The notes: generated from the sequence alone by a model not told the origin. Shown: positions 25,109-33,539, counted from the stretch's first letter. The stretch: 64,000 nucleotides of DNA from 2-02-FULL-55-14 sp964581115 (GCA_964581115.1 CAZOMY010000001.1:1-64000); one strand, 5' to 3'. Numbers and translations are program-made.

Positions 25109-26422
25109 ATGGATCAACGCAAGACCTATCAGGAACATTTTGCGGCGTTCGAACGAACGTTGAACGGAGACGCCACCTCAGCGGTCCATGCCCTGCGACG
25201 CAAGGCCATGGGCCACTTCCAGCAGTACGGATTCCCGACCACGTCGGATGAGGAGTGGCGATTCACGAACGTGCAATCGGTCGCCGATCGGGCGTTCACG
25301 CCCAGTCTTCGGCCGGCCGGGTCGACGCTGACCGTCGCCGACATTGAGCGTTTGACGGTGCCGGCCCAGGACCGATTCGTGTTCATCAACGGCCATTATG
25401 AGCCTTCGATTTCTTCTGTGAAGGTCCCCGCGAACGTCCGGGCGGTCAGCCTGGCCCAGGCCCGATCGACCGATCGTCAGATGATCGAGAAGCATCTTGC
25501 GCACTCGGTGAAGGGAACGGAGACGGCGTTCACCGCCCTCAACACGGCGTTCCTGGTCGACGGACTCTATCTGCACGTCCCGGCGGGCGTGGAGATCGCC
25601 GAGCCGATCATCCTCGTGTACGTGACGGACCGTTCCGCGGGCGAGATGGTCAATCATCCCCGGAACCTGATCGTGCTGGAGGAGCGGGCGGCGGCGAAGG
25701 TCGTGGAGTTCTACGTCACCGACGGCGGCGCAGGCTACCTGACGAACGCGGTCACGGAGATCATGCTCGGCAAGCGCGCGCGGCTGGAGCACGACAAGGT
25801 GCAGGTGGAGGCCCTTTCGGCATACCACATGGCCGTCACGCATGTGGCGCAGTCACTCGAGAGCGTCTATCGTTCGAACAACTTCGCGCTGGGCGGGAAG
25901 CTCGTGCGCAACGAGCTGATCTCTGTCATGAACGATGAGCGCTGCGAATGCACGCTGAACGGTCTCTCGGTCGGAACGGGCGACCAGCTGATCGACAACC
26001 ACACGACAATCGACCACGCCAAGCCGAACTGTAATTCGTGGGAGGTCTATAAAGCCGTGTTATCCGGACGGTCGCGGGGCGTCTTCAACGGCAAGATCTT
26101 CGTGCGCAAAGATGCTCAGAAGACCGACGCAAAGCAGACGAACAAGACGCTCTTGCTGTCGGACGACGCGACGATCGACACCAAGCCGCAGCTCGAGATC
26201 TTCGCCGACGACGTCAAATGCACGCACGGCGCTACGGTCGGGCAGCTGGATGAGCAGCAGGTGTTCTACCTGCGGTCCCGCGGCATCGGCGAACACGATG
26301 CACGCGACATCCTGACCTTTGCCTTTGCCGACGAGGTCGTGGGGCATGTCAGCATCGAGGCCGTGCGCGACCGGCTGGAGCAGATCATCCATCAGCGTCT
26401 GGACGAAGGAAGGACGGCCTGA
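25109..26422 (+). CDS. sufD: Fe-S assembly subunit SufD
   Basis: Partner of SufB in the SufBC2D scaffold. 437 residues with the N-terminal helical region containing the SufD hallmark RRKAMGHFQQYGFPTTSDEEWRFTNV split around residues 28-52, a central beta-helix, and the C-terminal signature FADDVKCTHGATVGQLDEQQVFYLRSRGI (in parts), which holds the conserved Cys and His used at the SufB-SufD interface. The C-terminal helices follow. sufS begins three bases after its stop. Members at this position in other operons can be annotated as SufB paralogues, but the length and N-terminus favour SufD. Confidence 0.95.
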   Translation: MDQRKTYQEHFAAFERTLNGDATSAVHALRRKAMGHFQQYGFPTTSDEEWRFTNVQSVADRAFTPSLRPAGSTLTVADIERLTVPAQDRFVFINGHYEPSISSVKVPANVRAVSLAQARSTDRQMIEKHLAHSVKGTETAFTALNTAFLVDGLYLHVPAGVEIAEPIILVYVTDRSAGEMVNHPRNLIVLEERAAAKVVEFYVTDGGAGYLTNAVTEIMLGKRARLEHDKVQVEALSAYHMAVTHVAQSLESVYRSNNFALGGKLVRNELISVMNDERCECTLNGLSVGTGDQLIDNHTTIDHAKPNCNSWEVYKAVLSGRSRGVFNGKIFVRKDAQKTDAKQTNKTLLLSDDATIDTKPQLEIFADDVKCTHGATVGQLDEQQVFYLRSRGIGEHDARDILTFAFADEVVGHVSIEAVRDRLEQIIHQRLDEGRTA

Positions 26423-26425
26423 CCG

Positions 26426-27688
26426 ATGCGTCCGACCGTTATGGCCCATACTCCCCCGAAGACAAAGCCGTTCGACGTCGATGCACTCAGGAAAGATTTC
26501 CCGATCCTGAGCCGTCAGGTCCATGGACGGCCGCTGGTGTACCTTGACAACGCGGCGACGACTCAGAAGCCCGCGTCGGTCATCGAGGCGGATGAGGGCT
26601 ACTACCGCATGCTGAACGCCAATGTCCACCGTGGCGTGCATCGATTGAGTGAAGAGGCGACGGGGGCGTATGAGGGCGCCCGCGAGTCCGTGAGACGATT
26701 CCTGAATGCAGCGAGCACGAGGGAGGTCGTTTTTGTGCGTGGAACGACCGAGGCGATCAACCTGGTGGCCGCGACCTTTGGCCGGTCGCGTCTGAGCACC
26801 GGTGATGCCGTCCTGATCTCGGGCCTGGAGCACCATTCGAACATCGTGCCGTGGCAGATGGTCTGTGCGGAGCGAGGAGCGACGCTAAGCGTCATCCCCA
26901 TCGACGATCGCGGCCAGCTTCGGATGGATGAATTCGACCGGCTGCTCACGGACCGAGTGAAGATCGTGGCCGTCAACCATGTCTCGAACGCGCTCGGAAC
27001 GGTCAACCCCGTGCGTGAGATCGTCAGCGCGGCCCATGCACGCGGGATCCCGGTGCTGCTCGACGGAGCGCAGGCGATGCCGCACGGGCCGGTCGATGTT
27101 CGTGAGCTCGACGTCGATCTTTACGCCTTTTCGGGCCACAAGATGTTTGGACCGACAGGCATCGGCGTACTCTACGGCAAGGCGGGTCTCCTTGAATCGC
27201 TCCCTCCGTATCAGGGGGGCGGCGACATGATCGCGTCGGTGACATTCGAAAAGACCGTCTACAACGACCTGCCGTATCGGTTTGAAGCTGGAACGCCGCA
27301 CATCGCTGGGGCACTCGGACTTGGAGCCGCTGTCGACTACCTTGAGTCCCTGGATTGGACGTCCATCCGCGCTTACGAGCATGATCTCTTGTCGTATGCG
27401 ACGCAACAGTTGACGGCCATTCCAGGGGTCCGCCTCATCGGGACCGCGGAGGAAAAGGTCGGAGTGCTCTCCTTCGTTCTGGAGGGCGTTCATCCGCACG
27501 ACATCGGGACGATCCTGGACCAGGACGGCATTGCGATCCGCACCGGCCATCACTGCGCCCAACCGGTCATGAACCGCTTCGGCGTTCCGGCCACGGCACG
27601 AGCTTCGTTCGCGTTCTACAACACCAAGGCCGAGGTAGATGCGCTGGCGAAGGGAATCCACCGCGTGCGGGAGGTCATGGGTGTATGA
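26426..27688 (+). CDS. sufS: Cysteine desulfurase SufS
   Basis: PLP enzyme that removes sulfur from cysteine as an enzyme-bound persulfide for cluster assembly. Up to 420 residues. The N-terminal class-V stretch is VYLDNAATTQKP; PLP contacts include LEHHSNIVPWQ and DGAQAMPH; the Schiff-base lysine is Lys239 in SGHKMFGPTGIG; the active-site Cys377 lies in RTGHHCAQP, the group II (SufS) form. An alternative start at 26441 would trim five residues. It overlaps sufU by four bases (ATGA), a sign of tight translational coupling with its sulfur acceptor. Confidence 0.97.
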   Translation: MRPTVMAHTPPKTKPFDVDALRKDFPILSRQVHGRPLVYLDNAATTQKPASVIEADEGYYRMLNANVHRGVHRLSEEATGAYEGARESVRRFLNAASTREVVFVRGTTEAINLVAATFGRSRLSTGDAVLISGLEHHSNIVPWQMVCAERGATLSVIPIDDRGQLRMDEFDRLLTDRVKIVAVNHVSNALGTVNPVREIVSAAHARGIPVLLDGAQAMPHGPVDVRELDVDLYAFSGHKMFGPTGIGVLYGKAGLLESLPPYQGGGDMIASVTFEKTVYNDLPYRFEAGTPHIAGALGLGAAVDYLESLDWTSIRAYEHDLLSYATQQLTAIPGVRLIGTAEEKVGVLSFVLEGVHPHDIGTILDQDGIAIRTGHHCAQPVMNRFGVPATARASFAFYNTKAEVDALAKGIHRVREVMGV

Positions 27689-28143
27689 GCGACGAGCTGC
27701 GTTCGCTGTACCAGGAGATCATCCTCGACCACAACAAGCATCCGCGCAATTTCAGGACGCTCGAAGGGGCCGATCGCGTGGTCGAGGCCTACAACCCTTT
27801 GTGCGGCGACCACTACACGATCTACCTGGCTTTCGACGGCGACCTGATCCGTGAGATCACCTTCCAGGGCTCGGGATGTGCCATTTCGAAGTCGTCGGCG
27901 TCGGTCATGAGTACCACCTTGAAGGGAATGACAAAACAGGAAGCGGAGGCGTGGTTCGAGCGCTTTCACCATCTTGTCACCGAAGGTCTAGGTCCCGAGG
28001 AGGATCCGGATTCGTACGGGAAGCTGGCGGCCTTCTCCGGGGTGAGCGAGTTCCCGGCCCGCGTGAAGTGCGCCATTCTCGCGTGGCACACGATGAAGAG
28101 CGCCTTGCACGATCCGACGACGAGCAGCGTATCAACGGAATAG
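27685..28143 (+). CDS. sufU: Sulfur-transfer/scaffold protein SufU
   Basis: 152-residue IscU-fold protein. The three ligand cysteines are Cys40 (NPLCGDHY, with Asp42), Cys65 (GSGCAISKSS) and Cys129 (VKCAILAW). An insertion of about 20 residues before the last cysteine (HHLVTEGLGPEEDPDSYGKL) is the hallmark separating SufU from IscU. In Gram-positive SUF systems SufU is a zinc-dependent sulfur acceptor for SufS; the start/stop overlap with sufS supports that pairing here. Confidence 0.95.
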   Translation: MSDELRSLYQEIILDHNKHPRNFRTLEGADRVVEAYNPLCGDHYTIYLAFDGDLIREITFQGSGCAISKSSASVMSTTLKGMTKQEAEAWFERFHHLVTEGLGPEEDPDSYGKLAAFSGVSEFPARVKCAILAWHTMKSALHDPTTSSVSTE

Positions 28144-28175
28144 CGGTGAACGACACGACCCTGTGGAGGATGACG

Positions 28176-28541
28176 ATGTCGACAGAGACACACGCGCGAC
28201 CCCAGATGACCGAGGAGGTTTTGATCACACCCCGCGCGATCCAGGAGGTGCGCAAGATCCGGGCCGAGAACCACATCCCCGAGACGCATGCCTTGCGCCT
28301 GGGCGTGAAGGGGGGCGGATGCTCCGGGCTGTCGTACGTTCTGGCGTTTGACGACGGACGACGTGAAGGCGATACCGAATTCCGGTTCGAGGACATCGTC
28401 GTCAAGGTCGACCCGAAAAGCCTGTTCTATCTTTCAGGAACGACGCTTGATTTTTCCGACGGCCTCAACGGCCGAGGGTTCGTGTTCAACAACCCCAACG
28501 CCGCCCGGACGTGCGGCTGCGGCAGCTCGTTCGGAGTCTGA
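28176..28541 (+). CDS. A-type Fe-S carrier (SufA/ErpA/HesB family)
   Basis: 121-residue carrier that hands [Fe-S] clusters from the scaffold to apo-proteins. The family cysteines are Cys49 in GGGCSGLSY and Cys113/Cys115 in TCGCGSSF. The ATG at 28176 is preceded by GGAGG at six bases; an ATG at 28170 would place the start too close to that site. The N-terminal dozen residues are variable. Whether it is closer to SufA, IscA or ErpA cannot be settled by eye, hence no symbol. It lies in the suf operon, two bases before the MIP18-like gene. Confidence 0.93.
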   Translation: MSTETHARPQMTEEVLITPRAIQEVRKIRAENHIPETHALRLGVKGGGCSGLSYVLAFDDGRREGDTEFRFEDIVVKVDPKSLFYLSGTTLDFSDGLNGRGFVFNNPNAARTCGCGSSFGV

Positions 28542-28543
28542 GC

Positions 28544-28939
28544 ATGTCCGTCGAGCCCGAATCGGCGGCGCCTCCATCGTTCCCGACGATCGTTCACGTC
28601 GGGAGCCGCGAGGTCGAGGTGCGTTCGTCTTTGGCCTACGGTGTGTGGGAGGCCCTCCGCCAGTGCTACGACCCGGAGATCCCCGTCAATATTGTGGACC
28701 TTGGATTGGTCTACGATATGAAGCTTGACGACTCGATCCCGGGGGAAGCGAACGTGATCATTCGCATGACGCTGACCGCACCGGGCTGCGGCATGGGACC
28801 GATCATCGCCGCCGACGTGAAGCGGCGCGTTCAGATGGTCGACGGCGTAAAGAATGTTCTTGTTGACCTCACGTTCGATCCTCCATGGACGACGGCGCTC
28901 ATGTCTGAAGGCGCCCGGTTGATGCTGAACCTCCCCTGA
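28544..28939 (+). CDS. sufT: MIP18/DUF59 family Fe-S maturation protein (SufT-like)
   Basis: 131 residues. The MIP18 domain is clear: YDPEIPVNIVDLGLVYDM, then IRMTLTAPGCGMGPIIAADVKRRV with the conserved cysteine, and VDLTFDPPWTTALMS near the end. Members placed at the end of suf operons act as auxiliary factors in Fe-S protein maturation (SufT); paralogues elsewhere serve phenylacetate oxidation (PaaD). The context decides for SufT. The start at 28544 lies two bases after the preceding stop. It is the last gene of the operon; a 26-base gap separates it from an unrelated membrane protein. Confidence 0.9.
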   Translation: MSVEPESAAPPSFPTIVHVGSREVEVRSSLAYGVWEALRQCYDPEIPVNIVDLGLVYDMKLDDSIPGEANVIIRMTLTAPGCGMGPIIAADVKRRVQMVDGVKNVLVDLTFDPPWTTALMSEGARLMLNLP

Positions 28940-28965
28940 CCCATCTTCTCGTTTGCGAACCCGAC

Positions 28966-29730
28966 ATGGCCCCCGAGATCGTTCTTGCGTTCACCCGCTG
29001 GCTGCATGTCATCACCGGCATTGTGTGGTTGGGCTTCGCCTACATCTTCGTCTTCGTGCTCGTGCCTGTCACTTCAGGTCTGGGCGCCGAGTTGAAGCGC
29101 TCCGTGGCCGATCTGTTCCATCGCCGGCTCTTTGCCTTCATTCGATGGGGCTCGCTCCTTGCATGGCTGACGGGGATCGTGCTGCTGGGGATGCTCTACC
29201 ATGGCGGAGGACGGATGTTCGACCAGACAGCCTCCGGGTGGAATGCGGCCGCGGGGATCTCCGTGCTCCTTGTCTTCCTGGCCTTCGGTCTCTATGATAT
29301 CATCGCCCGCTGGTCCTTCTTCGCCGACGTACGGCGACTCGGAGCGCTAGGGCTGCTTGCCACGATCGCTCTGTTCGAGTTGATGTCGGGTCCCGCAGGA
29401 ATGGGCTACGCAGCCATCTTGATCCATATTGGCGCGATGTATGGAACCATCATGGTCGCCAACGTGTGGATGCGCATCTGGCCGCCGCAGCGCGAGGCCT
29501 TGAAGGCATGGCAGGAGGGACGCGAACCGGATACTGCGCGCCTGACCACGGCCGTCCAACGGAGCCGTCACAACGCCTATCTTTCGGTTCCGCTCCTCTG
29601 GACGATGTTGGCTCAGCATACGGTCATTCCCGGCGCCCTGAGTCCGCTTTGGTTCTACGGCGTGCTGGTCGCTGGCTGGGGTCTTGTGGCTCTCCTGGAA
29701 TCGCGCTCGAAGACGCACCTGGCGGCGTGA
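28966..29730 (+). CDS. PuuD-like (urate oxidase N-terminal domain) membrane protein
   Basis: 254 residues with seven or so hydrophobic helices. The N-terminus, FTRWLHVITGIVWLGFAYIFVFVLVP, and later LFAFIRWGSLLAWLTGIVLL, then GAMYGTIMVANVWMRIWPPQRE, match the membrane domain of PuuD/urate hydroxylase-like proteins. The cytochrome c domain that completes true PuuD urate oxidases is absent, so urate oxidation should not be assumed. Conserved histidines in the first helices may bind haem. It follows the suf operon by 26 bases and might be read through from it. Confidence 0.85.
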   Translation: MAPEIVLAFTRWLHVITGIVWLGFAYIFVFVLVPVTSGLGAELKRSVADLFHRRLFAFIRWGSLLAWLTGIVLLGMLYHGGGRMFDQTASGWNAAAGISVLLVFLAFGLYDIIARWSFFADVRRLGALGLLATIALFELMSGPAGMGYAAILIHIGAMYGTIMVANVWMRIWPPQREALKAWQEGREPDTARLTTAVQRSRHNAYLSVPLLWTMLAQHTVIPGALSPLWFYGVLVAGWGLVALLESRSKTHLAA

Positions 29731-29737
29731 GGAGTCC

Positions 29738-29766
29738 TTGCACCGCGTCCACCGAATCGCTACTTT
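29738..29766 (+). promoter_or_regulatory. Promoter of the zinc-ribbon/folP unit
   Basis: TTGCAC (29738-29743), 17 bases, TACTTT (29761-29766). The ATG at 29786 follows 20 bases after the -10 box. Confidence 0.5.
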
Positions 29767-29785
29767 TCCTTCAACGGAACCTGCG

Positions 29786-29956
29786 ATGGAGAAGAACGAC
29801 GATCTCAAGCACCTCGAAGAGATCCAGGTGACGCCGGCAGCGCCCGAGCCGCATTACTGGATGTATTGCGTCAATTGTGGCACGCTCCTCGACAGCCGCA
29901 AGTGCAAGTTGATCTGCCATACCTGCGGATTCTATCATTCCTGCAGCGAACCGTGA
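29786..29956 (+). CDS. 56-residue zinc-ribbon protein
   Basis: A very small protein. After an acidic N-terminus it has YCVNCGTLLDSRKC and LICHTCGFYHSCSEP: two CxxC pairs about 13 residues apart plus two further cysteines, typical of a zinc ribbon. It has its own promoter, a good coding pattern up to the stop, and lies just before folP. I do not recognise a specific family; small ribbons of this kind can be regulators or metal-handling proteins. The reading is supported by the motif rather than by length. Confidence 0.7.
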   Translation: MEKNDDLKHLEEIQVTPAAPEPHYWMYCVNCGTLLDSRKCKLICHTCGFYHSCSEP

Positions 29957-29997
29957 TCGGGAGTCGATCGTCCTGACCGCGTTCGTTCTCCCTCCTT

Positions 29998-30861
29998 GTG
30001 ACCCCTCCAATCGACATGACGCTCACTCTCGGTTCCCGCCGTTTCGACCTGTCTGCCCGCACGCATCTCATGGGCGTGGTGAACGTGACCCCCGATTCGT
30101 TCTCCGACGGTGGCAGCCTCGCGACGGCGGAACAGGCGATCGAACATGCCCGTGCTTTGGTAAGAGACGGTGCGGATATCATCGATATTGGCGGCGAATC
30201 TACCAGGCCGGGATCGGATCCGGTGACGGTCGAGGAGGAGATGCGCCGTGTGATCCCGGTGATCCGAGGTCTGGCGGCGTCGTGCGATGCGGCGATCTCG
30301 ATCGATACCACGAAGTCGGACGTGGCACGTGCGGCGGTCGATGCGGGTGCCTCGCTTGTGAACGACATCAGTGCGGGTACCGCGGATCCGGCCATGTTGC
30401 CCTTCGTTGCGCGGTCGGGGGCGGCGTATGTCGCGATGCACATGCGAGGAACGCCGAAGACGATGCAGGAAGAGCCGCGATACAGCGACGTCGTTCTCGA
30501 GGTCACCCGATATCTGATCGACCGGGCCATGACGGCCCGGCGCGAAGGGATCGAACAGGTCATTATCGACCCCGGCATCGGATTCGGCAAGACCGTTGAG
30601 CACAACCTCCGTCTCATCCGCGAGATCCCCGTCCTCGTCAGCACGAAGTACCCGGTGCTGGTCGGTCCATCGAGAAAGTCCTTCATTGGCTCGGTCCTGG
30701 GCCTGCCGGTCGAACAACGACTCGAAGGGACGGCCGCCGCTGTGGCTGCCTGCATCTTCGGCGGGGCCCATATCATCCGCGTCCACGACGTGAAGGCGAT
30801 GAAGCGCGTGGCGGCGATGTGCGATGCCCTCAAGCCCCTTTCGGTTTCCCCGACGACGTGA
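29998..30861 (+). CDS. folP: Dihydropteroate synthase
   Basis: Joins p-aminobenzoate to 6-hydroxymethyl-dihydropterin diphosphate in folate synthesis; the sulfonamide target. 281-287 residues. Signatures: MGVVNVTPDSFSDGG (residues about 24-38), DIGGESTRPG, the SIDTTKSDVA strand, DPGIGFGKT, and the pterin/sulfa loop VGPSRKSFIG. Two starts are possible, GTG at 29998 and ATG at 30016; neither has a clear ribosome-binding site. Its stop overlaps the GTG start of the glycosyltransferase gene (GTGA). Confidence 0.96.
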   Translation: MTPPIDMTLTLGSRRFDLSARTHLMGVVNVTPDSFSDGGSLATAEQAIEHARALVRDGADIIDIGGESTRPGSDPVTVEEEMRRVIPVIRGLAASCDAAISIDTTKSDVARAAVDAGASLVNDISAGTADPAMLPFVARSGAAYVAMHMRGTPKTMQEEPRYSDVVLEVTRYLIDRAMTARREGIEQVIIDPGIGFGKTVEHNLRLIREIPVLVSTKYPVLVGPSRKSFIGSVLGLPVEQRLEGTAAAVAACIFGGAHIIRVHDVKAMKRVAAMCDALKPLSVSPTT

Positions 30862-31538
30862 ACGATCCCTCGTCCTTCCTTGCGGCAGTGCTGCCGGCGT
30901 ATCAGGCGGCATCGACTCTGCCGTCGGTCCTCTCGCGATTGGAACGTCACCTTCCGCATGAGAGGACGCTTGTCGTCGACGACGGCTCGTCTGACGGCAC
31001 GGCCGACGTCGCACGCTCACTGGGGGTAAACGTCATCCGACAGGAGCCCAATCGAGGGAAAGGGGCGGCGCTCAGGTTCGGGATGTCCTGGTGGAAAGAG
31101 CGGAGCGGCTGGAGCGCCTTGGTGACTCTGGATGCGGACGGCCAGCACGACCCGGACGATCTCCCGTCTCTGGTCGAAGCATGGAGGCGATCCGGAGCGG
31201 ACCTGGTCCTCGGTGCCCGGAGGTTCTCGGGAGTCGGAATGCCTTGGGAACGCCAGTTGTCGAACCGGATCACATCGGCGCTGGTATCGTGGCGAACAGG
31301 GCAGCGAATTCCCGATTCGCAATGCGGATTTCGTCTGTTTGCTCGCAGGGCGGTGGAGACGCTGAGGACCGCGGCGGATGGGTTCGAAGCAGAGACCGAA
31401 CTTCTGATACGGGCGGCCGCGCTCGGACTGACGATCGGTTCGGTCGAGGTTCGCACGATCTACGCTGGTGAACGCAGTTCCATGACCTACTGGAATACCA
31501 CGAAGGCGTTTGTTCGAACGCTGCTGATGGAGGTGTAA
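30858..31538 (+). CDS. Family 2 glycosyltransferase (DPM1-like)
   Basis: 226 residues from a GTG that overlaps the folP stop. The GT-A core is complete: VLPAYQAASTLPSVL at the N-terminus, VVDDGSSDGTADVA, ALVTLDADGQHDPDD (DxD-type metal site) and later DSQCGFRLF. This resembles dolichyl/polyprenyl-phosphate mannose or glucose synthases. It has no C-terminal membrane helices, so it acts at the cytoplasmic membrane face. The acceptor is probably a polyprenyl phosphate, which is inference. pcm starts on the last base of its TAA stop. Confidence 0.9.
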   Translation: MNDPSSFLAAVLPAYQAASTLPSVLSRLERHLPHERTLVVDDGSSDGTADVARSLGVNVIRQEPNRGKGAALRFGMSWWKERSGWSALVTLDADGQHDPDDLPSLVEAWRRSGADLVLGARRFSGVGMPWERQLSNRITSALVSWRTGQRIPDSQCGFRLFARRAVETLRTAADGFEAETELLIRAAALGLTIGSVEVRTIYAGERSSMTYWNTTKAFVRTLLMEV

Positions 31539-32176
31539 TGCCACGATTTGACGACGAGCGAAAAGAGCTCATCGACCTTCTGCGGTCGAAGGGGATCACG
31601 GACGAGAAGGTCCTCCGGGCGATGATGAAGGTCGAGCGTCACCGTTTCGTGATGCCGACGTTCATCAATTCGTCGTACCTTGATCAGGCATTGCCGATCG
31701 GTAGCGGGCAGACGATCTCGCAACCGTACACGGTTGCATTCATGAGCCAGGCGTTGGAGGTGAAGGAGGGGGCCAAGGTGCTCGAGATCGGCACGGGATC
31801 GGGCTACCAGGCGGCGGTGTTGGTCGAAATGGGATGCCGGGTCTTCACGATCGAGCGGCACATGACATTGCACTTGGAGTCGCGCAAGCTGCTGCAGTCC
31901 CTGGGCTATCGGATCGCGACACGGTCGGGCGACGGAACGGTGGGCTGGTCGGAATTTGCGCCGTATGACGGGATCATCGTGACCGCCGCGGCTCCTTCGG
32001 TTCCTGAGCCGCTTCTCCGGCAACTGGCCGACGGGGGCCGCCTCGTCATCCCGGTGGGCGGACCTTCAGAGCAGAGTATCCGGGTTGTCATAAGGAAGGG
32101 GGACGGGTATGACCAGAGGGACGTCGAGGGATTCAAGTTCGTGCCACTCATCGGAAAGATGGGATGGGACCAATGA
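31538..32176 (+). CDS. pcm: Protein-L-isoaspartate O-methyltransferase
   Basis: Repairs isoaspartyl damage in aged proteins using S-adenosylmethionine. 212 residues. The family order is visible: VERHRFVMPTFINSSYLDQALPIG..GQTISQPYTVAFM (split), motif I LEIGTGSGYQAAVL, motif post-I FTIERHM, and IIVTAAAPSVPEPLL before the C-terminus. The start shares one base with the previous stop (TAATG) and its own stop overlaps miaA. Confidence 0.95.
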   Translation: MPRFDDERKELIDLLRSKGITDEKVLRAMMKVERHRFVMPTFINSSYLDQALPIGSGQTISQPYTVAFMSQALEVKEGAKVLEIGTGSGYQAAVLVEMGCRVFTIERHMTLHLESRKLLQSLGYRIATRSGDGTVGWSEFAPYDGIIVTAAAPSVPEPLLRQLADGGRLVIPVGGPSEQSIRVVIRKGDGYDQRDVEGFKFVPLIGKMGWDQ

Positions 32177-33123
32177 CCGACGGACCGTCGCGCACCTTCG
32201 TGGTCGCCATCGTCGGCCCCACGGCGGCGGGCAAGACGGCGGTCGGGATCGAGCTGGCGGTGCGGATCGGCGGAGAGATCGTCTCGGCTGACGCGAGGCA
32301 GGTCTACCGCCTCATGGACATTGGAACGGCAAAGCCGTCGATCGACGATCGACGCCGAGTGCCGCATCATCTTGTCGACATCATTGACCCTGATGTCGAC
32401 TACAGCGCAGGCCAATATGCGCTCGACGCGCGTGAGGCGATCGCGAACGTGATATCACGAGGCCGGCAACCCATTGTCGTCGGCGGGTCGGGCTTGTATC
32501 TCCGCGCTGCGCTCGATGGTTTGTTCGAAGGACCGAAGGCGGATCCTGACCTTCGATCGCGATACGAGCAACTCTTCAGACAAAAGGGGGAGAGCGCTCT
32601 TCGTGAAGAGTTGCGCGCGGTCGATCCGGAGACGGAAGCAGGCATGGAGTGGGGAAAGCCTCGGCGGCTCATACGTGCATTGGAGGTCTATGCGCAGACG
32701 GGGATCCCGCTGAGTGAGCACCACCGAAAACAGCGTCGAGCCCCGGTATACCCCGTCCTCTGGGTCGGCGTCGCCCCGACACGGGAGGAGCTGTACCGGC
32801 GCATCGATCTTCGCGTCAACGTCATGTTGGAACTCGGCCTTGTCCTTGAGGTCCGCGGCCTTCTGGCGCGCGGCTATGCAAGGACGTTGAATGCGCTCAA
32901 TACCGTCGGGTATCGCGAGGTCTTCGATCGTTTGGAAGGGAAGATATCGGATACTGAGATGCTCCTGTCGATCCAGACGCATACACGGCAGTATGCGAAG
33001 CGCCAGATGACGTGGTTCAACGCCGACCAACGGGTTCATTGGCTCGAGGGCGTCGATCGGCGCTCCGCGGCCGATCTGGCCGGTGACATCGCAGCTTTGC
33101 TCCGTTCTCGAGATCAGGGTTGA
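32173..33123 (+). CDS. miaA: tRNA dimethylallyltransferase MiaA
   Basis: Adds the dimethylallyl group to A37 of tRNAs that read UNN codons. 316 residues from the ATG at 32173, which overlaps the pcm stop as ATGA; an upstream in-frame ATG at 32164 is less likely. Motifs: P-loop IVGPTAAGKTAVGIELA, VSADARQVYRLMDIGTAKPS, PHHLVDIIDPD, IVVGGSGLYLRAAL, and NTVGYREV near the C-terminal tRNA-binding part. A hairpin with five T follows 35 bases after the stop. Confidence 0.96.
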   Translation: MTDGPSRTFVVAIVGPTAAGKTAVGIELAVRIGGEIVSADARQVYRLMDIGTAKPSIDDRRRVPHHLVDIIDPDVDYSAGQYALDAREAIANVISRGRQPIVVGGSGLYLRAALDGLFEGPKADPDLRSRYEQLFRQKGESALREELRAVDPETEAGMEWGKPRRLIRALEVYAQTGIPLSEHHRKQRRAPVYPVLWVGVAPTREELYRRIDLRVNVMLELGLVLEVRGLLARGYARTLNALNTVGYREVFDRLEGKISDTEMLLSIQTHTRQYAKRQMTWFNADQRVHWLEGVDRRSAADLAGDIAALLRSRDQG

Positions 33124-33148
33124 ACTTCATCGGCGCGAGTCGTATCTT
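33120..33148 (+). promoter_or_regulatory. Candidate promoter for tRNA-Pro, overlapping the miaA stop
   Basis: TTGAAC (33120-33125), 17 bases, TATCTT (33143-33148). The expected start near 33155 is directly followed by a terminator-like hairpin, so this is either an attenuated tRNA promoter or a source of a very short RNA. Confidence 0.45.
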
Positions 33149-33157
33149 TCACGTCGA

Positions 33158-33183
33158 CTGGAACGCGGCTCGTTCCAGTTTTT
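33158..33183 (+). terminator. Rho-independent terminator after miaA
   Basis: CTGGAACG (33158-33165) and CGTTCCAG (33171-33178) form a perfect 8-bp stem with a 5-base loop, then TTTTT. Confidence 0.8.
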
Positions 33184-33254
33184 CGTTGAAGTGAACGGTG
33201 CGGACACCTCCACCCTCACTTCTACTTTCTTCCTTTTCACTTCTTACTTAGTAC

Positions 33255-33329
33255 CGGGGCGTGGCGCAGCCTGGCTAGCGCGCTTGGTTCGGGACCAAGA
33301 GGTCGCGAGTTCGAATCTCGCCGCCCCGA
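33255..33329 (+). tRNA. tRNA-Pro (anticodon CGG)
   Basis: Acceptor strands CGGGGCG (33255-33261) and CGCCCCG (33322-33328) pair fully. The anticodon arm CTTGG, TTCGGGA, CCAAG gives CGG. T-arm GCGAGTTCGAATCTCGC is canonical. No CCA is encoded, unlike the tRNA-Leu at 10554. A pyrimidine-rich AT-biased tract (about 33218-33250) lies directly upstream and a GIY-YIG pseudogene downstream. Confidence 0.96.
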
Positions 33330-33481
33330 CAGCCGGAGGTTCACAACGTGTCGCCACACCGTGGCCGCCTTCATCGTACGGAGGCGACTTCGAGGCGACG
33401 CCACTACTTTGTGTCGCGACGGTGAGTCATCCCTTGGTTCTGTTGGATGACGTGTGTGGGCCTGACTGGAGTATCAGACAG

Positions 33482-33509
33482 AGGCATCCCCCCCCATCGG
33501 TGGATGCCT
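33482..33509 (+). terminator. Hairpin between tRNA-Pro and the GIY-YIG pseudogene
   Basis: AGGCATCC (33482-33489) and GGATGCCT (33502-33509) form a perfect 8-bp stem. The following TTGTCCATTTA is only weakly T-rich. It may end the tRNA transcript. Confidence 0.45.
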
Positions 33510-33539
33510 TTGTCCATTTATGGGCGGTGGGCGTTGGGC

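Noticed and set aside
28966..29730. True urate oxidase PuuD
   Set aside because: Only the membrane domain is present. The cytochrome c domain needed in PuuD is absent and no purine catabolism genes are nearby, so the function was left open.
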